DNA of 36,742 nt from Undibacterium sp. (GTDB lineage: Bacteria; Pseudomonadota; Gammaproteobacteria; Burkholderiales; Burkholderiaceae_D). A program made the position numbers and the translations under genes. Shown piece after piece: positions 1-7,812 of this stretch (its first letter is position 1; every line of letters starts with the position of its first letter). The notes under the pieces are model-generated. The model worked only from the letters and a program-made list of their open reading frames with translations. It did no database searches and was not told the origin of the DNA. Location of the stretch: the NCBI RefSeq assembly GCF_030651495.1, contig NZ_JAUSFI010000078.1, forward strand, positions 1-36,742, written 5' to 3'.

Positions 1-65
1 GCAAACACGTCAAGCTTCTTTTGCCGATGTTCTTGCGCAAATAAATCACCCATTTTGAATGTCAT
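1..65 (-). CDS. N-terminal fragment of an unidentified protein, possibly an IS transposase (cut by window edge)
   Basis: Reading leftward, an ATG at 65 is preceded by AGGA seven bases upstream, a good ribosome binding site, and opens a frame that stays open to the window edge. The 21 visible residues begin MTFKMGDLFAQEH and are rich in Lys, Gln and Arg. The style recalls the first residues of some IS5-type transposases, but this is a weak impression from a very short stretch. It is downstream of and co-directional with ribE, separated by an inverted repeat, and does not resemble the rib genes that often follow ribE. Confidence 0.35.
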   Translation of the reverse strand, partial: MTFKMGDLFAQEHRQKKLDVF

Positions 66-143
66 TTCTATTTCCTACCCGCTTGTTTGCAGAAAAATCG
101 CTCTGATTGCTTAGACAGGTGGGTTTTTAGAAGTTCCCAAAGT

Positions 144-213
144 CGTTCACGCACTATCCATGCGGCTTACCAGCCAATATGCTCTTGAAACCCGCATGGA
201 TAGTGCACGAACG
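144..213. repeat. Imperfect inverted repeat (hairpin) downstream of ribE
   Basis: The arms 144-165 and 192-213 are inverted copies of each other over 22 bases with two mismatches that could be G-U pairs. The core is GCACTATCCATGCGG. On the plus strand a T-rich stretch follows at 214-227, but no rightward gene ends here; on the minus strand no U-tract follows the stem. It may terminate or stabilise ribE mRNA. The CATGCGG arm also resembles the palindromes near 12.6 kb and 26.6 kb. Confidence 0.6.
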
Positions 214-226
214 ATTTTTATATTTT

Positions 227-934
227 TTAATCGGCAGGCTTATTTGCTGTCTTAACCAGATCCTCTACGCTCTTGCCCTGTTGCTGCAATACCAATTCCA
301 ATGCGGGCAGCAATGGCCCCAAGGTTTCTTGTAGCATGCTGCGCACCGTATCGACCACCACCTGTGTGGCGCGTTCGATTTCTATATTCAGGTAGTTACC
401 CACTTTTTTCTCAGCGAACACGGTCATGCGCAGGGTTTCTGGAATCAGCCAGACTTCAAACCAACCCTCTTGCCGGTTGACTTCTGCCACCGTTAAACTG
501 GCACCGTTGATGGCGATATAGCCTTTGGCGAAAATATAGCGTAGCCCCTCCGCCGGCACCGCGAAACGGATTACATAATTGTTTTCCAGTTCACGAATTT
601 GCCCGATCTGTGCGGTGAAGTCGATATGGCCAGACAGCGGGTGTCCGCCGATTTCGGCACCATCACGGGCGGCGCGCTCAACATTGATATGACCGTCCTG
701 GCGGTATTCCCCCAAGGTGGTGATATTCAGGCTTTGCTGCATGACGTCAAATTCGGCCATGTCGTCGCCATGTAATGTGGTGACGGTGAGACAAACGCCG
801 TCGACCGCGACGCTGGCGCCAATTTCTAAATCTTTGCAAAAACCGGCCGGGAAAGCGAGCTTAAAAGTGCGCAAGCCTGGCTTATCAGTGATGGCGGCGA
901 TACTGGCGACGCCTTGGACTATGCCTGTAAACAT
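227..934 (-). CDS. ribE: Riboflavin synthase, alpha chain
   Basis: This enzyme dismutates two 6,7-dimethyl-8-ribityllumazine molecules into riboflavin and a pyrimidinedione, the last step of riboflavin synthesis in the cytosol. The family hallmark MFTGIVQ is at the start. The protein has two lumazine-binding barrels, roughly residues 1-95 and 98-195; the second contains IAINGASLTV, matching VDGVCLTV in the first. At 235 residues it is slightly longer than the usual 200-220, because of a C-terminal helical extension rich in Leu and Gln. The start is the ATG at 934, with GGAAA upstream. No other rib gene is visible nearby. Confidence 0.95.
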   Translation of the reverse strand: MFTGIVQGVASIAAITDKPGLRTFKLAFPAGFCKDLEIGASVAVDGVCLTVTTLHGDDMAEFDVMQQSLNITTLGEYRQDGHINVERAARDGAEIGGHPLSGHIDFTAQIGQIRELENNYVIRFAVPAEGLRYIFAKGYIAINGASLTVAEVNRQEGWFEVWLIPETLRMTVFAEKKVGNYLNIEIERATQVVVDTVRSMLQETLGPLLPALELVLQQQGKSVEDLVKTANKPAD

Positions 935-986
935 GAGTGTTTCCGCTAAAAATAAAGGTTCGCGAGATTGTAATTGTGTTTTTCAA

Positions 987-1961
987 TCAAGTGTAAAGTT
1001 GCTTATCATGTCCAATTTGATCCAGCAGGGTACGGTTGGTCATCTCGATCAAGTTTTCTCTGAGCCATTGGTGCGCCGGATTACGCGCATCTCTTTCGTG
1101 CCATAACATGTCGATATGCACTTCCGGCATATCAAAGGGTAATTTTTTCCAGACCAATGCATCGGTAATGCCTGTCGATTCGATTAAATGATGTGGTAAC
1201 ACCGTCAGCAGATCGGAATTGGCGACCACCTTGCCACCGGTAAAAAATTGATTCACCGTGAGGAGAATACGACGCTCGCGCCCCATCATCAGCAACGCCT
1301 CATCCACCAGACCATGTGCCCGGCCAGAAAAACTGACCAGCAAATGATTCGCGTTGCAATAATCATCCAGCGTCAACTCCTTATTTGCGAGAGGATGATC
1401 CTTACTCATCACGCAGACATAATGGCCAGAGTACAGACGCTCATGACGGATAGGGCTACGTGCTGCGCCTTGGCCACCGGTGAGTTGAGCCACCACACCG
1501 GGAAAAAACCCCACCGCAATATCAATATCGCCGCGAATTAACATAGGCCGCGGTTCACGCGTAGTCAGCGGCACCATGCGGGCGTTAATGCCCGGCGCAT
1601 CGCGTTCGATGGCGCGCACCAGAGCCGGCATCCATAACGCCGCCGTCGCATCTGCCATCGCCATGCGAAAAGTGGATTGTGCTTTGGCGACATCAAAACT
1701 GGTCGGGGCTATCGCTGTCTCCAGACTGGATAAAGCTTGGCGTATCGCCGGCCACAGGGTTTCAGCACGTGGCGTCGGTTTAACGCCATGCGCGGTGCGG
1801 ATTAATAATTCATCACCGAATGAAAAACGTAAACGTTTCAATGCATTCGACACCGCTGGTTGGGTCATCGCCAGTTTATCGGCGGCGCGGGTCAGATTTT
1901 GCTCCACCATTACGGCATCAAACACCCTGAGCAGATTTAAATCGAGGGTAAGAAAGTTCAC
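987..1961 (-). CDS. LysR-family transcriptional regulator
   Basis: The N-terminal winged helix-turn-helix (about residues 5-65) contains the LysR pattern NLTRAADKLAMTQPAVSNAL. It is followed by a periplasmic-binding-protein-like effector domain to residue 324. The opening DLNLLRVFDAVM and overall length resemble the NahR/NodD/LeuO branch. The start codon is GTG at 1961; an AGGAG seven bases upstream fixes it. It is divergent from the small membrane protein at 2129 across an AT-rich 167-bp gap, so it may regulate that pair or itself. The effector is unknown. Confidence 0.9.
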   Translation of the reverse strand: MNFLTLDLNLLRVFDAVMVEQNLTRAADKLAMTQPAVSNALKRLRFSFGDELLIRTAHGVKPTPRAETLWPAIRQALSSLETAIAPTSFDVAKAQSTFRMAMADATAALWMPALVRAIERDAPGINARMVPLTTREPRPMLIRGDIDIAVGFFPGVVAQLTGGQGAARSPIRHERLYSGHYVCVMSKDHPLANKELTLDDYCNANHLLVSFSGRAHGLVDEALLMMGRERRILLTVNQFFTGGKVVANSDLLTVLPHHLIESTGITDALVWKKLPFDMPEVHIDMLWHERDARNPAHQWLRENLIEMTNRTLLDQIGHDKQLYT

Positions 1962-2128
1962 GGCGAGGCTCCTGTTAATTTTTGGCGGCTTCTTTTAGCT
2001 GCTTCTATGTCAGCTTCAGTTATTCACAAATACTATATTAGATATGATAAATCATAATTAGATTTATATATTGCACTGCACTATAGTTCAAGTACACCAA
2101 ATTTAAACATAGAAAGATAGAGCAAATC

Positions 2129-2446
2129 ATGAGCTTTCTCAATATTGCCTTCCCAGTTACCAGTGCATTGCCAGCAGCGCAAGTTGCCATTAGCAGTATT
2201 TTCGCTGCTGCCCGTCCTTTAATTGGATTGGGAATTCTTGCCGCTTTGCTTGTTGTGTTTAAGCCTTTACTGACCGGAATGCTGCATGCCGCATTATTGA
2301 TAATGCATCCAAGATTGACTCGTGAGCAAAAGACATCCGGTCGTAATTTGCGCAATGCGCTGGCAATTGGCCGTATCGCCAATGATTTTGATAGCACTTC
2401 GCCTAGTATGGCTGCTGAATTGCGCGCACTGGCTTCTCGCGGGTAA
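2129..2446 (+). CDS. Small putative membrane protein of unknown function
   Basis: This 105-residue frame has a hydrophobic N-terminal half: a segment around residues 5-28 and a clear membrane helix around 30-58 (GLGILAALLVVFKPLLTGML). The C-terminal half is polar and basic (HPRLTREQKTSGRNLRNALAIGRIAND). The ATG follows an A/G-rich stretch (AGAAAGATAGAGC) that can serve as a ribosome binding site. A gene of similar orientation follows 66 bases later. An overlapping antisense frame (2038-2397) has no membrane pattern and is taken as a shadow. I do not recognise a named family. Confidence 0.6.
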   Translation: MSFLNIAFPVTSALPAAQVAISSIFAAARPLIGLGILAALLVVFKPLLTGMLHAALLIMHPRLTREQKTSGRNLRNALAIGRIANDFDSTSPSMAAELRALASRG

Positions 2447-2512
2447 TTGCTTTAATTAAGCGTCCAAGTAAATTTACATCATTTTAAAACGTTATCTGTT
2501 AAGGGGTTAATT

Positions 2513-2917
2513 ATGCAACCGTCAACCACTCTCACGCACGCTAGCCAAAGCAGCTTTCGTCGTCCTCAGCGTGAAGTCGCTGGTTCTAAGAGTCTGGCGT
2601 CGATGCTGCCTACCATCCTGACGACAGGTGTCATTACTTTGGTAATTACAGCCATCATGCGTTTAGTGTGGGTTGGTTTTAATAATGATTTTTTTGGTGC
2701 TTGGATGGAAGCATGGTTAACTACCTGGCCTATCGCTTTTCCTTTAGCTTACATGAGTAAGCCGCTGATCAAGCAAGTGACGAATCGTCTGACTCATCCT
2801 GTAGTTGACGAAAATACCAGTTTAAGCGTGTCGCATATTGATGCAGCTTCTGCGAATGCAACAGCAAAAAACCGCTTGCAAATACAACGCACCGGCTATA
2901 TCAGTAGATATGACTGA
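2513..2917 (+). CDS. DUF2798-like small membrane protein
   Basis: A 134-residue protein with a strong ribosome binding site (AAGGGG) eight bases before the ATG. Residues about 40-92 form two membrane helices joined by NDFFGAWMEAWLTTW, followed by PIAFPLAYMSKPLIKQVTNRL. This resembles DUF2798 proteins, which are short two-helix membrane proteins of unknown role. The N-terminal 35 and C-terminal 40 residues are polar and look poorly conserved. It may be co-transcribed with the small membrane gene just upstream. A strong terminator follows at once. Confidence 0.75.
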   Translation: MQPSTTLTHASQSSFRRPQREVAGSKSLASMLPTILTTGVITLVITAIMRLVWVGFNNDFFGAWMEAWLTTWPIAFPLAYMSKPLIKQVTNRLTHPVVDENTSLSVSHIDAASANATAKNRLQIQRTGYISRYD

Positions 2918-2933
2918 GTGTTGATGGCTTAAT

Positions 2934-2970
2934 AAAAAAAACCGCTGATATATTTTCAGCGGTTTTTTTT
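2934..2970. terminator. Bidirectional rho-independent terminator
   Basis: A perfect 15-base stem, eight A plus ACCGCTGA-type bases (2934-2948) with the complementary TCAGCGG plus eight T (2956-2970), and a 7-base loop. A-tract and T-tract flank the GC part, so it works in both directions. It ends the DUF2798-like transcript. Confidence 0.93.
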
Positions 2971-3063
2971 ATTTCAATTTTTATGCCATTGATCGACTCT
3001 GTATATATTTAAAATAGATGTCTGAAATATTGAAATCTTCATTTTATATATTCTATGATCACC

Positions 3064-3100
3064 AGTAAAAAAAGCGCGGCAAATGCCGCGCTTTTTTACT
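3064..3100. terminator. Bidirectional rho-independent terminator of pckG
   Basis: GC stem GCGCGGCA (3074-3081) with TGCCGCGC (3084-3091), flanked by seven A and six T and extended by AGT/ACT. Read leftward it lies 14 bases past the pckG stop and gives a U-tract, so it terminates pckG. It can also back up the terminator at 2934 for rightward transcription. Confidence 0.93.
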
Positions 3101-3113
3101 GACACTTGGCAAC

Positions 3114-4970
3114 TTACGACGCCAGGCGTTTTTCCAATGCAACTCTAGTAGCTTCCAACTCAACTGGCAGATGGTATTCCAGCTTTTCAAACAATTCGGC
3201 ATGCAGCTTTAATTCTGCTTCCCATGCTGCCTTGTCGATAGAGGTAATGGTATCGAATTGCTGTTGGGAGAAATCCAGGCCATCCCAAGTCAGATCGCTA
3301 AACTCCGGTGTGACGCCGAAAATATTCTCTACGCCCTTACCGCTGCCTTCAATACGCTCCAGCATCCATTTAAGTACGCGCATATTGTCGCCAAAACCAG
3401 GCCAGACAAACTTGCCGTTGTCATCGGTACGGAACCAGTTAACGCAATAGATGCTTGGCTGTACGGCACCAGAAGCTTCAATTTTCTTGCCCATATCCAG
3501 CCAATGCTGGAAATAATCACTCACGTTGTAACCGGTGAAAGGCAGCATGGCGAAAGGATCGCGACGCACTACACCCATTTGACCAACCGCCGCGGCAGTC
3601 GTTTCTGAACCCATGGTCGCTGCCATGTACACGCCTTCTACCCAATTGCGCGCTTCAGTGACTAAAGGCACCGTGGTCGAACGACGTCCGCCAAAAATAA
3701 AGGCAGAAATCGGCACACCGGCAGGATCATCCCAAGCCGCATCGAGTACGGGATTTTGCGTCGCCGCAACGGTGAAGCGAGAATTAGGATGCGCCGCCTT
3801 GCGACCAGTTTCTTTCGCGATTTCTGGTGACCAGTCCTTGCCTTGCCAATCGATCAGGTGTGCCGGCGCTTCTTTAGTCATGCCTTCCCACCAGACATCG
3901 CCATCATCGGTCAGGCCGACATTGGTAAAGATGGTATTGCCGCGCACCGATGCCATGCAATTGAAATTGGTTTTTTCGTTGGTGCCAGGAGCGACGCCAA
4001 AATAACCGGCTTCCGGGTTGATCGCATACAAACGGCCGTCCGAATGCGGTTTGATCCAGGCGATATCGTCACCGATGGTAGTCACTTTCCAGCCGCCAAA
4101 AGTGGCCGGAGGGATCAACATGGAGAAATTCGTCTTGCCGCAAGCCGATGGGAAAGCGGCTGCGATGTAATGTTTTTTGCCTTCTGGAGATTCAACGCCC
4201 AAAATCAGCATGTGTTCAGCCAGCCAGCCTTGGTCACGACCCATGGTGGAAGCGATACGCAATGCAAAGCATTTTTTACCCAGCAGCGCATTGCCGCCAT
4301 AGCCAGAGCCATAAGACCAGATTTCGCGGGTTTCAGGGTAATGCACGATGTATTTGGTGGCATTGCATGGCCATGCTACGTCTTTTTGTCCGGCAGCCAG
4401 CGGTGCGCCTACGGTATGTACGCAAGGCACGAAAGCGCCATCGGTACCAAGCACGTCATACACTGCTTTGCCCATGCGCGTCATGATCCGCATGTTCACG
4501 GCAACATAAGGAGAATCAGACAATTCCACGCCGATATGGGCGATGTGTGAACCCAGCGGCCCCATGGAAAACGGCACCACATACATGGTACGGCCTTGCA
4601 TGCAGCCATCAAACAACGGGTTCAGGGTGGCGCGCATTTCTGATGGCTCCATCCAGTTATTGGTCGGGCCTGCATCCTCCTTCTTTGCCGAACAAATATA
4701 CGTGCGGTCTTCTACCCGCGCTACGTCAGACGGATCAGAACAAGCCAGATAGCTGTTCGGGCGCTTGGCTTCGTTCAGCTTTTTCATGGTGCCGCTCGCT
4801 ACCATCTCGGCGCAGAGGCGATCATATTCTTCTTCACTGCCATCGCACCAGTAGATGCTTTCTGGTTTGGTCAGCGCCGCCATATCGGCGACCCAGTTGA
4901 TCAGTTTTTGTTGCTTAACGTAAGCGGGCGGATTGATTGCTGCTACGCCCTTCATGATGGGTTGATTCAC
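3114..4970 (-). CDS. pckG: Phosphoenolpyruvate carboxykinase (GTP)
   Basis: Converts oxaloacetate and GTP to PEP, CO2 and GDP: the entry to gluconeogenesis from TCA-cycle acids. At 618 residues it has the length of the GTP-dependent class. Visible motifs are the P-loop FPSACGKTN at residues 273-281 with the reactive Cys277, the metal/nucleotide motif DDIAWI at about 301, and [12 protein letters not shown] at about 420. The start is the GTG at 4970, set by GGAGA (4982-4978) upstream; the next Met is residue 6 and has no such site. It is monocistronic, with a 338-bp upstream region and its own terminator. Confidence 0.97.
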   Translation of the reverse strand: MNQPIMKGVAAINPPAYVKQQKLINWVADMAALTKPESIYWCDGSEEEYDRLCAEMVASGTMKKLNEAKRPNSYLACSDPSDVARVEDRTYICSAKKEDAGPTNNWMEPSEMRATLNPLFDGCMQGRTMYVVPFSMGPLGSHIAHIGVELSDSPYVAVNMRIMTRMGKAVYDVLGTDGAFVPCVHTVGAPLAAGQKDVAWPCNATKYIVHYPETREIWSYGSGYGGNALLGKKCFALRIASTMGRDQGWLAEHMLILGVESPEGKKHYIAAAFPSACGKTNFSMLIPPATFGGWKVTTIGDDIAWIKPHSDGRLYAINPEAGYFGVAPGTNEKTNFNCMASVRGNTIFTNVGLTDDGDVWWEGMTKEAPAHLIDWQGKDWSPEIAKETGRKAAHPNSRFTVAATQNPVLDAAWDDPAGVPISAFIFGGRRSTTVPLVTEARNWVEGVYMAATMGSETTAAAVGQMGVVRRDPFAMLPFTGYNVSDYFQHWLDMGKKIEASGAVQPSIYCVNWFRTDDNGKFVWPGFGDNMRVLKWMLERIEGSGKGVENIFGVTPEFSDLTWDGLDFSQQQFDTITSIDKAAWEAELKLHAELFEKLEYHLPVELEATRVALEKRLAS

Positions 4971-5308
4971 GATACTATCTCCAATGCCATTTCAATAAAA
5001 AATTCGGTGTAGCGGCACGGCAGGATCATTGTCAGGCTTGTCCGGCGATGCGAGTAGTAACAACTCAAGCATCAGAGCAGGGTAAGCACACTAGCGACGG
5101 TCCTGTCGGATAATAGGAAGACAAGCATATGTGCCTGTTCCCTGGCTTACGACCGGCATGATAATGCGGGGCGCAAGAATCAAAAAGCTACGTAACCGAA
5201 CATTCTACACCTGCAAATCCAATCAGGCTAATTTCACTTCAAAATTATTATCACAGTAATACAATTTATGAAAGTGAAAATGACACAATTAAGTAAGGGA
5301 AAAATTTC
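4971..5308. other. Divergent intergenic region of pckG and the D-2-hydroxyacid dehydrogenase
   Basis: No gene is visible in these 338 bases. The half next to pckG is GC-balanced and must hold the pckG promoter and leader; I find no convincing -35/-10 pair. Copies of GTAAG and CTTAC at about 5081 and 5145 could pair into a long leader hairpin. The half next to the dehydrogenase (5225-5308) is AT-rich and ends in AAGTAAGGGA, the likely ribosome binding site of that gene. Confidence 0.5.
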
Positions 5309-6286
5309 ATGAAAATTGCAATACTTGACGATTACCAAGATGTGGTGCGTCAACTTAACTGTTTTGAGTTACTCCATGAACATGAGGTAAAAATTTTTAC
5401 CAGCCGTGCGGTCGGCACCGGGCAACTGGCAATACGCCTGGCACCGTTTGATGCGCTGGTACTCATACGCGAACGCACGGTATTATCTAAAGCCTTGCTA
5501 AACAAATTACCCAATCTTAAATTAATTGCGCAAACCGGTAAGGTGGCCGGTCATATTGACCTTGCTGCAGCCAATGAACGCGGCATTACGATAGTCGAAG
5601 GGGTGGGAGATCCGACCGCTCCGGCTGAGTTGACATGGGCATTAATCATGGCATCTTCACGTAAAATCACCCAATATGCTGCTAATTTAAAAGATAGCTT
5701 ATGGCAGCTTGCCTCTACCCAGCCTGAACACAACAGACTGGGACGCGTGTTAAAACGTCGCACGCTAGGAATCTGGGGTTACGGCAAGATAGGCAAACTC
5801 ATCGCCGCTTATGGCAAGGCCTTTGGCATGCATGTACTGGTTTGGGGGCGCGATGCCAGCCGTAATCAGGCGATACAAGATGGTTATCAGGCCGCCGTAT
5901 CAGCAGAAGCTTTCTTTGCAGAAAGTGACATTATTTCTCTGCATTTACGTTTAAACGAGGCAACCCGCGGCATTGTTACTTCAGATTATCTGGCCTTGAT
6001 GAAATCCGACGCCTTGTTTGTCAATACCAGCCGGGCTGAATTGGTACAGACAGATGCTTTAGTGGCAGCATTAAATCGGGGGCGTCCTGGTTTTGCCGCA
6101 CTAGATGTGTTTGAAACTGAACCGCTTCCGGCTCAACATCCCCTATTACGCATGGAAAATGTGTTGGCTACGCCGCATCTTGGCTATGTCGAGCAAGACA
6201 GCTACGAATTATATTTTCGGGCGGCTTTTCAGAATGTGTTGGACTTTAATAAAGGTGCGCCTAAAAATGTACTTCATCCTGTATAA
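5309..6286 (+). CDS. D-2-hydroxyacid dehydrogenase family protein
   Basis: An NAD-dependent oxidoreductase of the SerA/GyaR superfamily acting on a D-2-hydroxy acid and its 2-oxo acid. The Rossmann motif GIWGYGKIGK lies at about residues 154-163. The catalytic triad appears in order: Arg in NTSRAELV, Glu in FETEPLP and His in TPHLGYVE. The opening MKIAILDDYQDV is typical of a subgroup of uncharacterised members annotated as phosphoglycerate-dehydrogenase-like. At 325 residues it lacks the ACT domain of true SerA, so serine synthesis is not implied. It stands alone; the substrate is unknown. Confidence 0.88.
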   Translation: MKIAILDDYQDVVRQLNCFELLHEHEVKIFTSRAVGTGQLAIRLAPFDALVLIRERTVLSKALLNKLPNLKLIAQTGKVAGHIDLAAANERGITIVEGVGDPTAPAELTWALIMASSRKITQYAANLKDSLWQLASTQPEHNRLGRVLKRRTLGIWGYGKIGKLIAAYGKAFGMHVLVWGRDASRNQAIQDGYQAAVSAEAFFAESDIISLHLRLNEATRGIVTSDYLALMKSDALFVNTSRAELVQTDALVAALNRGRPGFAALDVFETEPLPAQHPLLRMENVLATPHLGYVEQDSYELYFRAAFQNVLDFNKGAPKNVLHPV

Positions 6287-6342
6287 ATTTATTGGTGAGT
6301 AACATCTTTCTGCTACTTTTCAATTAACTCCGGCACTGCAAT

Positions 6343-6376
6343 CCCCACTTTTAGCTGGCCATAGTTAAGAGTGGGG
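6343..6376 (+). terminator. Hairpin downstream of the D-2-hydroxyacid dehydrogenase (possible terminator)
   Basis: Arms 6343-6356 and 6363-6376 pair over 14 bases (CCCCACT with AGTGGGG at the base, plus inner A-T, G-C and two G-U pairs) around a 6-base loop. Only a short, interrupted T stretch follows, so it may act with Rho or as an mRNA-end stabiliser. Confidence 0.5.
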
Positions 6377-6519
6377 GAGTTTCCCCTCGTTTTATCCCCC
6401 GCCAGCACTTCTGTAAGTCTCTTAAAGGCATAACGCCCGGTTTTTAACCCCGTACTAGCGTCAGCTAAAGAAACGTCTTCACGCATGCCTGACGCATTTA
6501 GCAGGCAATGTATTTCTAT

Positions 6520-6553
6520 TGATTACCTTTTTGAGTGGTAATCACTATTTTTT
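6520..6553 (+). terminator. Rho-independent terminator candidate
   Basis: Stem TGATTACC (6520-6527) with GGTAATCA (6537-6544), a 9-base loop, then CTA and a T-run at 6548-6553 with more T-rich DNA beyond. It would separate transcription of the dehydrogenase gene from the origin-like region that starts about 50 bases later. Confidence 0.6.
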
Positions 6554-6605
6554 CTGTTTTTTATTAAAAATAAGGCAATAAAAACCTCTTTTATCCGGCC
6601 TTTTC

Positions 6606-6841
6606 TTTGTTGTAGATTTTAATAATAAGTTTATATATATAAATAGTAGTAATAGTTAACGTCAGTGCTTTTCTGTGGATAACTGGGTTTACCTGTATTG
6701 AATCAATACTTTAGAAAAAAGATAAGCGAGCGAAATAGCCTTGTATGAAGACAGGATAGTTTCTGGATAAATTTTTTCATTCTGAATAATGATCAAGCTC
6801 TGCACATCCTGCCCTGTGGATATCCCAAGGCTTATCCACAG
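6606..6841. other. Origin-like module, copy A: AT-rich element, DnaA-trio-like run and four DnaA boxes
   Basis: In order: TTTGTTGTA (6606), AT-rich DNA at 6615-6643 with TTTATATATATAAA, the run TAGTAGTAATAGTTAAC (6644-6660), a 13-base spacer, then a perfect DnaA box in minus orientation (TGTGGATAA, 6674-6682). Further boxes are TCTGGATAA (6762-6770) and TGTGGATAT (6815-6823), each one mismatch from TTATCCACA on the minus strand, and a perfect TTATCCACA (6832-6840). Read 3' to 5', the run gives GAT AAT GAT GAT, which fits the DnaA-trio rule 3'-[G/A]A[T/A]-5' next to a DnaA box. The last two boxes form an inverted pair. Known bacterial unwinding elements have the order box, spacer, trios, AT-rich DNA. 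No dnaA gene is adjacent. Confidence 0.7.
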
Positions 6842-7521
6842 ATAAAATAAAAAAATTTCTTTTTTTTGCTGATGTCCTGACTTTTCCCGCAAAAAATCTT
6901 ATCGGCTGGCAAGTCGATTTTGCTAAAAACTTCTCCATTCTTGGCGTAAGCAGTATTTTTTTTATTTGCTTATAGAGCAAAAAATTCAATTTCATCCCTG
7001 CTAGAGACCGATACCTCTTCCTTCATCTTCATGCCAGCTGCCTGGCCAATTGGCAATCTGATTCAGCGCTAAAGCCTTGCTATCGTGCCGTAGTCATTTT
7101 TTTGTGAAAAATGCGCTCCGGCCTACAAACCGGCAGGCGTAATGCCTTAAACCGGGCTTAAAACCGTGTGGCGGACTTAAAAATGACTGGTTGGTCTGGC
7201 GAAAATGGGGAAAGAAATTTTTTTAGCCGTTTTGGCATACAAAAAAGCGCTGGCAATCTGACAGAGGCCTCTCAGTATAAAAATTCCAGTCCTGGTTTTT
7301 TAGCTGAGGCCGATGTTTTTCAGGCACTAAAAATGACAAAAATAAATGAATCTTTAGTTTTGCAGCTAAGCAGGACTTTATTTGTCTTTTTAATTTGCCA
7401 TGCTTTCATGCGCAGGCGCTATTTTTTAAACTTGGTACAGGCCGTGAGCGTTTTTATTTCTAAGCTTGGTTTGAATTTTTTTTAGGGATTTTTGAAGAAA
7501 GTGCAAAAGAAAAAAAGAGGG
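6842..7521. other. Non-coding stretch between the two origin-like modules
   Basis: These 680 bases have no credible gene. The longest frame (7168-7485) starts at GTG, has no ribosome binding site and has an unconvincing composition. The DNA is AT-rich with many A- and T-tracts and contains repeated scraps such as GGCAATCTGA near 7052 and 7251. No perfect DnaA box was seen in it. Confidence 0.55.
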
Positions 7522-7748
7522 TTTGTTGTATACAATAACTTTATATATAAATAGTAGTAATAGTTAACGCCGTGATTTTTTGTGGATAAGTGCTTTATCT
7601 ATTTATAAATCAAGATCTTACAGCCAGAATAAATAGCCTGATAATCCCTGTACAGAAAAAGTACAGATTCTGGATAAAAATAGCGCCTGCGTTAGAAAAC
7701 TTGTTTTTGCACAGACTGTCCTGTGGATATCCAGAAACTTATCCACAA
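7522..7748. other. Origin-like module, copy B: AT-rich element, DnaA-trio-like run and four DnaA boxes
   Basis: This repeats copy A: TTTGTTGTA (7522), AT-rich TTTATATATAAA, TAGTAGTAATAGTTAAC (7552-7568), a 12-base spacer, then TGTGGATAA (7581-7589), TCTGGATAA (7669-7677), TGTGGATAT (7722-7730) and TTATCCACA (7739-7747). All four boxes lie exactly 907 bases from their partners in copy A, while the DNA between boxes has diverged strongly. Conserved boxes in diverged spacers point to a functional protein-binding array. It lies immediately downstream of nrdG, about 60 bases past its stop. Confidence 0.7.
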
Positions 7749-7768
7749 GGGTTTTCGTGGTTAAGCCA

Positions 7769-7812
7769 CTACTTAATTGCTACTTAATTACTACTTCATT
7801 ATTATTTAATCA
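7769..7812. repeat. Four-unit 11-bp tandem repeat at the nrdG stop
   Basis: Units CTACTTAATTG, CTACTTAATTA, CTACTTCATTA and TTATTTAATCA follow each other with an exact 11-base period. The last unit contains the nrdG stop codon (7806-7808). CTACTTAA also occurs in the 11-bp array between nrdD and its tail gene. Confidence 0.75.

Noticed and set aside
2038..2397. Leftward 119-codon frame opposite the small membrane protein
   Set aside because: No ribosome binding site or domain; the rightward frame has a membrane helix and a plausible start.
7168..7485. 105-codon frame between the origin-like modules
   Set aside because: GTG start without a ribosome binding site and an unconvincing composition in an AT-rich non-coding region.
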